Positions 1-6,757 of a stretch of 13,365 nucleotides of DNA are shown one piece after another (within the stretch, counting starts at the first letter, position 1; each line of letters starts with the position of its first letter). Under the pieces are notes generated by a model. It was not told the origin of the DNA. It did not search any database and saw nothing but the letters and a program-made list of their open reading frames with translations. Location of the stretch: NCBI GenBank assembly GCA_017537495.1, contig JAFYKS010000403.1, positions 1 through 13,365 of the forward strand, given 5' to 3'. This DNA is from Bacillota bacterium (GTDB lineage: Bacteria; Bacillota; Clostridia; Peptostreptococcales; Anaerovoracaceae). The translations under genes were made by a program, and so were the position numbers.

Positions 1-481
1 AAAGACTGGTTCCCTTTGTACCAGCAACAGTTCCCTCCACTGTCGATGCATCCAGCCGCAGCGTATCTCCGGCAGCTTTTATCGACAAACGTTTATCTGC
101 ATCGGATGATTTCAAATGTACATAGTAATAAGCCGCCGCACCGTTCAGAGAAAGTTCCACAGTATTCCCCGCAGCACTTCCGGCATCCACCGTTATGCTT
201 TTCCCTTTACCATCAATTTGACCATCATAGTTTGCCAGAATATCCGGAGAAACGGATGCATCTTTCAAGAGATAAACATGCTTGTACGGCTGTGCTGCCG
301 TCAGTGCCTCATCCAGAGTAGCATAATAGTTATATGTACCATTGTAATTGGATGTATATGCCACCGCATCTTCGTCAGTCAAAGCCTCTGCACTGCCTGG
401 CGTGCAGAGAAGAAAAGCCAGCAGCAGCACAACAATCCCTTTGAAAGGAATATTCATCCATGTATTTCGATTGTTAATCAT
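1..481 (-). CDS. Secreted surface protein, paralogue of the upstream gene (3' end outside window)
   Basis: Reading leftward from ATG at 481, an open frame of 160 codons runs without a stop to the window edge, so the C-terminus is not seen. An AAGGGAG ribosome site lies 7 bases before the ATG. Residues 1-33 form a signal peptide: basic start, hydrophobic core GIVVLLLAFLLC (15-26), and cleavage probably after the AEA at 31-33. The mature part opens with a YYATLDEALTAA segment (52-63) followed by VYLLKDASV (69-77), then short beta-rich strands. This matches, in order, the start of the 655-aa protein just upstream (YFAELETALAAI, then VMVLKDAVV, then a shared 'AGDTLRLDASTVEGT'-like stretch), so the two are tandem paralogues. 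Only 21 bases separate them, so they are one operon. The function is unknown; a surface or adhesive role is inferred from the export signal and the tail of its partner. Confidence 0.85.
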   Translation of the reverse strand, partial: MINNRNTWMNIPFKGIVVLLLAFLLCTPGSAEALTDEDAVAYTSNYNGTYNYYATLDEALTAAQPYKHVYLLKDASVSPDILANYDGQIDGKGKSITVDAGSAAGNTVELSLNGAAAYYYVHLKSSDADKRLSIKAAGDTLRLDASTVEGTVAGTKGTSL

Positions 482-502
482 GCAATTCTCCCTTCTCAAA
501 AC

Positions 503-2470
503 CTATGTTCTGAAGACAATGCTTCGTTTTGAAGACCACTGTGTATAGTAGCGTTTTCCATCAATACTTCTCACACCACGGATTTTGTAATAGTAAGTGT
601 TTTTGTTTTTCAGGCCTGCATAATTGGTATATGCAGTCCGATTGGAGTTAACCGTGTATGTTTTCTTGTAGGAATCCGATTTCTTCATGGTACGAACAAG
701 CTGATAACTATCCACTTTATATCCGGCAGATTTCTTCCATCTCAGCTTAATTGCCTTACCTGATTTAGATTTAGAACTTTTTACGATTGCCGGCTTATAC
801 AGTTTCACTGTTGTTTTCTGCACACCTGCAATCAGCTTTTCATTTTTAGATGGAACAGCCGGTTTCAAATCAGAAGGAGCCTTTTCTTCATTATCACCAG
901 CTTCAGTTCCACCTGTCACCAGCGGAACTTTCTCTGTTTTAACCGTAATGCTGCTTCTTCCGGAAAAGTTGAAAATTTTATAACAGTCACCGGACATGCG
1001 CTCTATTCTGCAGTTTACTGGCGCAATCTCCTTGATTTTATATCCGTCGTCTGGTTTTATCCTGAAAACCAGTGTGCCATTCACATCGGTACGAATACGT
1101 GACAGACTATCAAACTCATCAAGTTCAAAGGCAGTACCTGCGTCGCGTGTTGCCTGCAGATCAAACTCCACAGTGCATCTGCCATCCGGCAGCATTTTAC
1201 TGTTTTCCGTATAGAAATAACAGTAATCTGTCACAGCAAACAGTCTCTCCGTAATTGCGACACCGGGAACCGGCTTCCAGATTAATTCCAGAAATGGTTC
1301 ATTAAAAGGAATAGTTCCCTTCAGCTCCAGGTTGGGTTCAATTCTCAGCAGTCCAAAGGCATAACCAGATGGAACCGCTGCAGGATAGGCGTCCTCACTT
1401 TTACTGTAGTAATGCCCATTGTTTTCATAAGTAACTGTTGCTGTAACGCCCATCAGTGAAGGTTTGTCTCCCGGTTTGTACATTTTTCGCATGTCTTCTG
1501 CCAGCTTGCATTTCAGGCTGTATGGTTTCGCATATACTGCACGGTAGGAATCGTACTTCACAGGATGCAGCTCACTATCAGAATATCCAAAAAGAATAAA
1601 CTCTTCTTTTTCATGCTGTTTTGCTTCCCAATTTAAGCCGTTAATCGTAAAACGGTACAGCATATCATCCAGATCAATTGGATAATCAAAAGCCAGCACG
1701 GTAATTCCATCGGAGTCTGCACTTCCGCCCGCCAGCAGACCTGCAGTTTCTCTTGTACAGTCATAACTTATACCCAGAAAATTTAAAAAAAGTTCTTCTG
1801 GTGCCTGTCCCGGTTTATTATGAATCATCAGCAATGCTTCAGGGCGAGTTTCGGACTGACAGCATATATGCACTGAATTTGTACCCACTGTACGTATGGA
1901 ACGGCACTCCAGAATGTTCAGATATATTTTCATGGTTTCAATTGTAATATCACCATACCCTGTAATATTCCAGATTACAGGATAGAAATAATCATCCTCT
2001 TTGATTATCACATCATCACCGTCATCACAATGCAGCGTACCATGCAGTTCCATATCTTCCAGTGTAATCTTATTTCCGGCAGTTTCCAGTATCAGTTTCT
2101 GTGCTGCGTCTTCCGTTTTTATAGTCAGATTCCGCAGATAAAGTTCATCAGCGAGAGAAACCCTAACCGCCTCATCATCTCCTTTGACAGAAATCACCGC
2201 ATGATTTTCACTCTCCAGAATACAGGCTACATCCGGCAGAAAATCTTTCTCCACAACTGCATCTTTCAGGACCATTACCGTATCCCGGGCATCAATGGCA
2301 GCTAATGCGGTTTCCAGCTCCGCAAAATATCTGGTCTCCCCAGTCACATAATTTGTAATGCTGGCTTCTGCATCTGCCTCACTGACCGTTTCTGCATTTG
2401 CCATTCCAAAGCAGATAAACACCATTGTTAATGTCATTATAAATATATTTCTATGTTTTCTCACACACAT
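503..2470 (-). CDS. Large secreted surface protein with beta-repeat and fibronectin-III-like tail
   Basis: The protein has 655 aa from ATG at 2470. A GTG one codon earlier is in frame but sits too close to the AAAGGA ribosome site. Residues 1-26 are a signal peptide with probable cleavage after ANA. Residues ~45-150 hold the 'YFAELETALAAI...VMVLKDAVV' segment shared with the downstream gene, leading into short repetitive beta strands. A middle region (~150-440) resembles nothing I recognise. Around 440-535, 'GTLVFRIKPDDGYKIKEI...YKIFNFSGRSSITVKTEK' resembles the bacterial beta-repeat (InlB B-repeat/List-Bact type) of clostridial surface proteins. A low-complexity linker (~540-565) precedes a very basic C-terminal fibronectin-III-like domain (~570-655, 'IKLRWKKSAGYKVDSYQLVR...YYYKIRGVR'). 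There is no LPXTG sorting signal and no SLH repeats, so attachment, if any, may be by charge to the wall. It is first in its operon. Export is well supported; the function is unknown. Confidence 0.9.
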   Translation of the reverse strand: MCVRKHRNIFIMTLTMVFICFGMANAETVSEADAEASITNYVTGETRYFAELETALAAIDARDTVMVLKDAVVEKDFLPDVACILESENHAVISVKGDDEAVRVSLADELYLRNLTIKTEDAAQKLILETAGNKITLEDMELHGTLHCDDGDDVIIKEDDYFYPVIWNITGYGDITIETMKIYLNILECRSIRTVGTNSVHICCQSETRPEALLMIHNKPGQAPEELFLNFLGISYDCTRETAGLLAGGSADSDGITVLAFDYPIDLDDMLYRFTINGLNWEAKQHEKEEFILFGYSDSELHPVKYDSYRAVYAKPYSLKCKLAEDMRKMYKPGDKPSLMGVTATVTYENNGHYYSKSEDAYPAAVPSGYAFGLLRIEPNLELKGTIPFNEPFLELIWKPVPGVAITERLFAVTDYCYFYTENSKMLPDGRCTVEFDLQATRDAGTAFELDEFDSLSRIRTDVNGTLVFRIKPDDGYKIKEIAPVNCRIERMSGDCYKIFNFSGRSSITVKTEKVPLVTGGTEAGDNEEKAPSDLKPAVPSKNEKLIAGVQKTTVKLYKPAIVKSSKSKSGKAIKLRWKKSAGYKVDSYQLVRTMKKSDSYKKTYTVNSNRTAYTNYAGLKNKNTYYYKIRGVRSIDGKRYYTQWSSKRSIVFRT

Positions 2471-2510
2471 CACATCCTTTCACTGTTTTTTACTTTTCTG
2501 CATTTTTGTC

Positions 2511-2540
2511 ATTATATCATATACTCAAATTTCATAGCAA
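2511..2540 (-). promoter_or_regulatory. Sigma-A promoter with extended -10 for the surface-protein operon
   Basis: On the minus strand TATAAT (2511-2516) is preceded by TGA, giving an extended TGnTATAAT box. A TTGCTA -35 (2535-2540, 4 of 6 to consensus) sits 18 bases upstream. The predicted start is near 2504, about 34 bases ahead of the ATG at 2470. It lies directly after the terminator of the lysO operon, which is where an independent promoter would be expected. Confidence 0.75.
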
Positions 2541-2549
2541 AAAAGTTAC

Positions 2550-2585
2550 AAAAAAACGGACACTTCCCGAAAGAAAAGTATCCGT
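2550..2585 (-). terminator. Intrinsic terminator of the dctPQM-lysO operon
   Basis: On the minus strand a 10-bp stem (ACGGATACTT with AAGTGTCCGT, one G-U pair; arms 2576-2585 and 2556-2565) has a 10-base loop and is followed by seven T residues (2550-2556). It begins 5 bases after the lysO stop codon. Confidence 0.92.
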
Positions 2586-2590
2586 TCATA

Positions 2591-3580
2591 TTATAATCCC
2601 ACAATCAGCGGCACTACGATCGGAATGGCTGCCGTAAACAGCACCCCGGATGCAAAAGCATACACCGCGGTTTCTTTATTGGTAGCCTGAGTAATGGTGG
2701 CAATGCACACATCCATGGCCGCGGCACAAGGCATGCCTACTGTTTCCAGATATCCAACCCTGGCTGCCACCACCGGCACGGTAATCAGGGACAGCAGTAC
2801 CCGCAGGAAATTCACCAGGAAGCAGTACGCCCCTGCCATGACCATTCCCGCATCCATAATGATGTTTGGTCCCAGGGAGTACCAGCAAAATGTGCAGCCC
2901 ACCGCTGCACTCTCCTGCAGATTCAGCGGGGAAATCAGGCTGCAGAGCATAACCCCTGCCAGGGTTGCCGCCGCAGTCACCGCCGGAAAGGCCAGGATCT
3001 TCAGCCCACTTTGGCTGAATACACTGACGATGGTCCCGTCGAATCCCATGTCCATTCCCACCAGGAATACCATGATATAGAGGCCCCAGGTTACCAGCAG
3101 GCCGGTTGCCCCGTAGGCACTGTCATAACCCAGTACACCCAGCTTCAGAATGAAAAGCCATCCCATCAGAAAACCTGCCAGAACACTGAGAATCATGGTC
3201 ACCGTGGATTTATTCAGTACAGAGCCGGCAGAAGATGTTTTGACAGATGACTCAGAAGCGAAGGAGTCGGATGTACCCGCAGCAGAAGCCGGCCGGCCGT
3301 ACCGGTCATATCCCATAGCACGGCGCAGCAGATGGAGCCCTGCAACTGTAAACACCAGAGACACCAGTGCAATGAGCAGAGACTGAAGGCCGATGGAAGC
3401 CAGATTTGACACCACCTCGGCATTAGACCCGATACGGAACCCCATGAGGAGCACCAGCCCGCGGACCAGCAGCATCAGGAAAGTACCCATCCATCCGAAG
3501 TATTCTTTTTTTGAGCGTAAAGGAATGGCTGCTGCATAACCTGCAGCAGCCAGACCCAAGTAAACAATTACTGTTTTCAT
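2591..3580 (-). CDS. lysO: LysO-family (DUF340) exporter, lysine-exporter-like
   Basis: This 329-aa polytopic membrane protein has about 8-10 hydrophobic segments. The C-terminal half carries the family signatures: 'FLVGMDMGF', 'CTFCWYSLGPNIIMDAG' (compare 'FGWYSLSG' in E. coli LysO) and 'VGMPCAAAMDVCIATITQAT' (compare 'LGLCGATSMDFTLPVLQRT'). LysO of E. coli (YbjE) exports L-lysine and thialysine. This protein is slightly longer (about 299 aa in E. coli) because of a Ser-rich hydrophilic stretch at about residues 94-125 between the N- and C-terminal halves. It is the last gene of the sigma-54-controlled TRAP operon, 16 bases after the dctM stop, with only a weak AAAGA-type ribosome site, so modest translation is expected. 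Family assignment is strong. The substrate could be lysine, another basic amino acid, or a product derived from the TRAP substrate; being encoded with an importer is unusual. The Ser-rich stretch may be cytoplasmic, but I did not establish its side. Confidence 0.85.
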   Translation of the reverse strand: MKTVIVYLGLAAAGYAAAIPLRSKKEYFGWMGTFLMLLVRGLVLLMGFRIGSNAEVVSNLASIGLQSLLIALVSLVFTVAGLHLLRRAMGYDRYGRPASAAGTSDSFASESSVKTSSAGSVLNKSTVTMILSVLAGFLMGWLFILKLGVLGYDSAYGATGLLVTWGLYIMVFLVGMDMGFDGTIVSVFSQSGLKILAFPAVTAAATLAGVMLCSLISPLNLQESAAVGCTFCWYSLGPNIIMDAGMVMAGAYCFLVNFLRVLLSLITVPVVAARVGYLETVGMPCAAAMDVCIATITQATNKETAVYAFASGVLFTAAIPIVVPLIVGL

Positions 3581-3596
3581 TCTTTATTTTATATCT

Positions 3597-4907
3597 TTAT
3601 ACAAATACCAGGGACAGCCATGGAACGTATGTGATAATCAGCAGAGCGAATACGCCAACTGCAAAGTATGGAATAATGTACTTGAACATAGCTTCCATCT
3701 TGATCTTTGCTACTGCAGCACCTACGAACAGGTTGCAGCCATATGGAGGGGAACACAGACCCAGAGCCAGGTTAACCGCCATAATTACACCGAAGTGAAT
3801 AGGGTTGATACCCATAGCTTCTACGGTTGGCAGCAGCATTGGTGCCATTACGATGATAGCTGGTACTGTATCCAGGAAGCAGCCAACAATCAGCAGGAAG
3901 ATGTTGATGAACATCAGTACTACATAAGGATTGTCGGATACACCTGTCAGGAACTCGGTAATCATCTGTGGAACCTTCTCGAATGTCATGAAGGTGGAGA
4001 ATACAGTGGATGTACCCAGCAGGAAGGATGTAGCACCGTTCAGCACGGAAGTGCTCAGGAAGGTGTCATACAGATCCTTCAGACTCATATCTCTGTATAC
4101 GAATAAGCTGATGATGATGGAGTAGATTACGGATACGCAGGCAGCTTCAGTTGGAGTGAAGATACCGGAGTAGATACCACCCAGAATGATAACTGGAGCC
4201 AGCAGTGCCCAGAAACCATCTGCAGTCGCCTTGGCGATATTCTTCAGACGGTTCATCATGGAAACGCTCATAGGTACCTTTTCTACTACAGTCTGGCTGT
4301 TCTTTCTCAGGTCAGTGCCGCTCATGGTACACATGATGATATTGGCACATACGAAAACTACACCAATCAGGATGCCAGGCAGAACACCCGCCAGGAACAG
4401 CTTCGGAATGGAAGTGTTGGTGGATGCACCGTATAATACGAAGGATAAGCTTGGTGGAATGATTGGACCTACAATACCACCGAAGCAGACGATTGTTGCA
4501 GCGTATGCAGGGTCATAGCCCTTCTTCTTCATTTCCGGAATCATCATACTTCCGATTGCAGATGCAGTCGCCATACCGGAACCGCACAGTGCACCGAAGA
4601 AGCAGCAGGCAATGATTGTTACACAGCCGATGGCACCGTTTACGAAGTCAATCAGAGCAGATGCAAAGTTTACGATTCTCTTTGCGATACCGCCTGTAGA
4701 CATGATGGTACCAGCCAGCATGAAGAATGGAATTGCCATTACGGTGAAAGAGAAGATACCGCTGTAGCAATACTGTGCATTTACTACCATGTTCAGGTCA
4801 GAACACAGCAGCATGGATAACATGGTAGCACCGCCGATGGCAAAACCAACCGGTACACCAATTACTAATAATATGAAAAGTGCAATAAATAATACAGCAA
4901 CAGCCAT
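3597..4907 (-). CDS. dctM: TRAP transporter large permease subunit (DctM)
   Basis: This 436-aa, roughly 12-segment membrane protein is the ion-coupled transport subunit of a tripartite (TRAP) importer. It is normal length for DctM. Signatures include 'GVPVGFAIGG' near the N-terminus, 'GALCGSGMATASAIGSMMIPEMKKKGYDPAYAATIV' around residues 109-145, 'GGIVGPIIPPSLSFVLYG', and the C-terminal 'NLALGLCSPPYGCNLFVGAAVA' with its Pro-Pro loop. Its ATG overlaps the dctQ stop as TAATG, and a strong AAGGAGGTG ribosome site lies inside the end of dctQ, so the two membrane subunits are translationally coupled. The coupling ion is probably Na+, as in characterised TRAP systems (family knowledge). The substrate cannot be read from this subunit. 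Confidence 0.96.
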   Translation of the reverse strand: MAVAVLFIALFILLVIGVPVGFAIGGATMLSMLLCSDLNMVVNAQYCYSGIFSFTVMAIPFFMLAGTIMSTGGIAKRIVNFASALIDFVNGAIGCVTIIACCFFGALCGSGMATASAIGSMMIPEMKKKGYDPAYAATIVCFGGIVGPIIPPSLSFVLYGASTNTSIPKLFLAGVLPGILIGVVFVCANIIMCTMSGTDLRKNSQTVVEKVPMSVSMMNRLKNIAKATADGFWALLAPVIILGGIYSGIFTPTEAACVSVIYSIIISLFVYRDMSLKDLYDTFLSTSVLNGATSFLLGTSTVFSTFMTFEKVPQMITEFLTGVSDNPYVVLMFINIFLLIVGCFLDTVPAIIVMAPMLLPTVEAMGINPIHFGVIMAVNLALGLCSPPYGCNLFVGAAVAKIKMEAMFKYIIPYFAVGVFALLIITYVPWLSLVFV

Positions 4908-5440
4908 TATTCGGCACCTCCTTCCAGAGCAGGTTCAGCAACTTCATCCACAGGATAGTTGCCGCTCTTCAGGATCTGAATATTTCTGATGATGCCGCCG
5001 ATTACACGCAGAATCATAAATCCACAGCCCAGAACCAGGGACAGATAACCCCAGGATGTGCTGATCTTGATACCTGCATAGTGTACTCTCTGCTGGAAGA
5101 TTACCAGCTTCACTGCATAGAATACGATAACGCCCAGAATCAGCAGCATGCAGATGCCGGAAATGATTTCGCAGACAGTACGCCACTTAGGTGACAGACG
5201 GTCAGTTACCAGAGTAATCTTAATATGTTCGTTCTTTCTTTCAGCCAGGCTGATTCCCAGCCAGGAGATCCACACGAAGATAAACTTACCTAATTCTTCG
5301 GACCAGGTCAGAGAGTTATTGAAAACGAATCTCATGATAACCTGGAGAAAAATTGCGGCTACCATGGCGATAAACATGGTCACCAGGCAAACATCTTCGG
5401 CTTTATCGATGGCCTTGAAAAACTTGCCTTTTTCTTTCAT
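4907..5440 (-). CDS. dctQ: TRAP transporter small permease subunit (DctQ)
   Basis: This 177-aa, four-segment membrane protein pairs with DctM. The family hallmark is visible at about residues 37-62: 'RFVFNNSLTWSEELGKFIFVWISWLG' (Arg, Trp-Ser-Glu-Glu, then Trp). The start was chosen at ATG 5440 because GGAGG lies 8 bases upstream. The frame stays open for 10 more codons to an ATG at 5470, but that start lies inside the terminator-like hairpin and has no ribosome site, so it is rejected. The short acidic C-terminal tail (EVAEPALEGGAE) is partly dictated by the embedded dctM ribosome site. The gene lies 59 bases downstream of dctP, separated by a hairpin with a T-run. Confidence 0.94.
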   Translation of the reverse strand: MKEKGKFFKAIDKAEDVCLVTMFIAMVAAIFLQVIMRFVFNNSLTWSEELGKFIFVWISWLGISLAERKNEHIKITLVTDRLSPKWRTVCEIISGICMLLILGVIVFYAVKLVIFQQRVHYAGIKISTSWGYLSLVLGCGFMILRVIGGIIRNIQILKSGNYPVDEVAEPALEGGAE

Positions 5441-5453
5441 TATTTTTTCCTCC

Positions 5454-5485
5454 AAAAAAGATGAGGGCAACCGAAATTGCCCTCA
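5454..5485 (-). terminator. Terminator-like hairpin between dctP and dctQ (likely partial)
   Basis: On the minus strand a perfect 9-bp stem (TGAGGGCAA with TTGCCCTCA; arms 5477-5485 and 5462-5470) with a 6-base loop is followed by TCTTTTTT (5454-5461), directly before the dctQ ribosome site. It has the form of an intrinsic terminator yet sits inside the operon. Leaky termination or 3'-end protection here would leave more dctP than dctQM message, as expected for a receptor needed in excess (inference). Confidence 0.8.
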
Positions 5486-5499
5486 AGGTTTTGTTTAAT

Positions 5500-6522
5500 T
5501 TACTGAGGTACAGTAGCCAGCCACTTGTCAACTACTTCAGCACCTGCTCTGTCACGCATCCAGTCATAAACTGGTTCGCAAACTTCCTGCAGTGCAGCGA
5601 TTTCGTCAGCAGTCAGTTCGTATACAGTAGCGCCTTCTGCTTCGAATCTAGCGATGTAGTCAGCTTCGTTTGCTCTTTCTTCAGCTCTCTGGCCAGCAGC
5701 TACTTCGTGAATAGCGTTTTCCAGAGCTTCTCTGTCAGCAGCGTCCAGGGATTCGATCCATGCCTTGGAGCATACGATAGGGAATGGAGAAGAAGCGTGG
5801 TTAGTGATGGTTACGTAAGGTGCAACTTCATGGAAGTTGAAGTCGTTGAATACGCCCAGGGAGTGGTCCAGAGCGTCTACCTGACCCTGAGACAGGGAGG
5901 TAACTACTTCGCCCCAAGCCATTGGAGTTGGGTTAGCTCCCATAGCCTTCCACATTTCTACGTTCAGGTCGTTCTGAGCGATTCTGATCTTCTGGCCAGC
6001 GAAGTCTTCTACGCCGTGATAGTTCTTAGCGGAAGAGATCAGCTGTCTGATACCGTTGTAGTACAGGTCGATGCAGTAGAAGTCTGCGTCAGCGATAGTT
6101 TCGTTGAACAGTTCCAGACCGCCGTTTTCCATCATACCAGCTTCCCAAGCTTCGAAGGATGGGTACAGGTAAGGCAGGTCGATACAAGCGGAGTCATCAC
6201 CAGCAACCTGAGTGAAGCAGGATACCAGGTCGAATACGATCTGAACAGTGCCCAGACCCAGACCTGCGATAGCGTCAGTAGTGTCACCCAGCTGACCATC
6301 GGAGTAAACTTCAACTACGAATCTGCCAGGAGCAGTTTCGTCCAGGATTGTCTGAATCTTTTCAGAGTACACGTGAGTGGATCTGGAAGAAGAGTCAGTG
6401 TGAGCGATCTTTACTGTGATAGGTTCAGTGGAATCGCCAGCAGGTTCTTCACCGCCGCCGCAGCCAGCCAGCAGGCTGAAGCACAGAACCAGAATCATTA
6501 ACAGTGCGGTTAACTTTTTCAT
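5500..6522 (-). CDS. dctP: TRAP transporter solute-binding lipoprotein (DctP)
   Basis: This 340-aa extracytoplasmic receptor delivers the substrate to DctQM. The N-terminus is a lipoprotein signal: MKKLT, hydrophobic core, lipobox LLAGC with the lipidated Cys at 21, then a Gly/Glu linker. From about residue 35 the DctP fold follows: 'TVKIAHTDSSSRSTH', 'VEVYSDGQLGDTTDAIAGLGLGTVQIVFD', 'YYNGIRQLISSAK' (154-166), and 'FAGQKIRIAQNDLNVEMWKAMGANPTPMAWGEVVTSLSQGQVDALD' (174-219). Arg180 in 'KIR' is the position that pairs with the substrate carboxylate in characterised receptors, so an organic acid or amino-acid-like substrate is likely; the exact ligand is not readable. AAGGAAGGA lies 6 bases before the ATG. 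Codon choice avoids TTA, CTA and TCA so consistently that the opposite strand stays open for over 340 codons, a sign of high expression. It is first in the sigma-54 operon. Confidence 0.96.
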   Translation of the reverse strand: MKKLTALLMILVLCFSLLAGCGGGEEPAGDSTEPITVKIAHTDSSSRSTHVYSEKIQTILDETAPGRFVVEVYSDGQLGDTTDAIAGLGLGTVQIVFDLVSCFTQVAGDDSACIDLPYLYPSFEAWEAGMMENGGLELFNETIADADFYCIDLYYNGIRQLISSAKNYHGVEDFAGQKIRIAQNDLNVEMWKAMGANPTPMAWGEVVTSLSQGQVDALDHSLGVFNDFNFHEVAPYVTITNHASSPFPIVCSKAWIESLDAADREALENAIHEVAAGQRAEERANEADYIARFEAEGATVYELTADEIAALQEVCEPVYDWMRDRAGAEVVDKWLATVPQ

Positions 6523-6546
6523 AATAAGTCCTTCCTTTCAATAACT

Positions 6547-6563
6547 ATAGCATTTTTTGCTAT
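6547..6563 (-). promoter_or_regulatory. Small hairpin in the dctP leader
   Basis: In the predicted transcript, ATAGCA and TGCTAT (6-bp arms, 5-base A loop) form a hairpin about 11-27 bases after the predicted start and upstream of the ribosome site. It might protect the 5' end of the message. The T/A content is high and the stem short, so it could be chance. Confidence 0.35.
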
Positions 6564-6584
6564 TTCCTCATCGCAAATATTATT

Positions 6585-6600
6585 AGCAAAATCCGTGCCA
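6585..6600 (-). promoter_or_regulatory. Sigma-54 (-24/-12) promoter of dctPQM-lysO
   Basis: On the minus strand the sequence is TGGCACGGATTTTGCT. It matches the sigma-54 consensus TGGCACG-N4-TTGCW at every defined position, with GG (6598-6599) and GC (6586-6587) separated by exactly 10 bases. The predicted start is a G at about 6574, giving a leader of about 52 bases. The adjacent sigma-54-dependent activator gene makes the assignment coherent. Confidence 0.92.
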
Positions 6601-6610
6601 TTTTTGGCAC
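6595..6610. repeat. Inverted repeat overlapping the -24 element
   Basis: GTGCCA, four T, TGGCAC is a perfect dyad with 6-bp arms. One arm is the -24 box itself (6595-6600). The other (6605-6610) has no matching GC at -12 spacing on the plus strand, so it is not a divergent sigma-54 promoter. It could be an operator that blocks polymerase, or chance. Confidence 0.4.
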
Positions 6611-6647
6611 ATTCTTAACAATCCTGCGGAAACCGCTGAAAATCAAC

Positions 6648-6681
6648 AAAAACAGGCCTGCCGCTTTTCCGACAGACCTGT
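6648..6681 (-). terminator. Intrinsic terminator of the MATE-kinase-activator unit
   Basis: On the minus strand a 12-bp stem (ACAGGTCTGTCG with CGGCAGGCCTGT, two G-U pairs; arms 6670-6681 and 6652-6663) closes a 6-base loop and is followed by a T-run (TTTTTGTTG). It lies about 77 bases after the activator stop and upstream of the sigma-54 promoter, so it insulates dctP from read-through. Confidence 0.92.
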
Positions 6682-6696
6682 TTTCTTTGTGTTAAT

Positions 6697-6736
6697 ACTG
6701 ATGTAAATTTCAGTCTTATATGAAATTTATTTCATA
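6697..6736. promoter_or_regulatory. Two dyad sites, candidate enhancer (UAS) for the sigma-54 activator
   Basis: Site 1 (6719-6736) is a perfect dyad TATGAAAT-TT-ATTTCATA. Site 2 (6697-6714) is a partial dyad ACTGA-N8-TCAGT that shares the pattern TGAnnTnnATTTCA with site 1 (10 of 18 positions identical). Their centres are 22 bp apart, about two helical turns, so two dimers would bind the same DNA face. They lie about 130 and 155 bp upstream of the predicted sigma-54 start, the usual range for NtrC-class enhancer sites. A further short dyad, GCGG-AAA-CCGC (6626-6636), lies closer in. Assignment to this activator is inference. Confidence 0.6.
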
Positions 6737-6757
6737 CTCCATTATTTGTGAGCTTCC

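Noticed and set aside
16..548. Plus-strand open frames over the left end
   Set aside because: They lie antisense to the secreted paralogue (1-481), which has a signal peptide, a ribosome site and similarity to its neighbour.
3581..3596. A separate promoter or lysine riboswitch for lysO
   Set aside because: Only 16 bases separate dctM and lysO, with no room for either; none is visible in the end of dctM on inspection.
5441..5470. Ten-codon N-terminal extension of dctQ (start at 5470)
   Set aside because: That start lies in the terminator-like stem and has no ribosome site; GGAGG is correctly placed for ATG 5440.
5461..6501. Long plus-strand open frame (346 codons) opposite dctP
   Set aside because: It is an exact antisense shadow of dctP. 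Its Ser/Val/Gln-rich composition comes from the strong codon bias of dctP, which avoids TTA, CTA and TCA. There is no ribosome site, and dctP has full family motifs.
6605..6620. Second, plus-strand sigma-54 promoter from the TGGCAC at 6605-6610
   Set aside because: At the required spacing the bases are AC, not GC, and no gene starts rightward from there.
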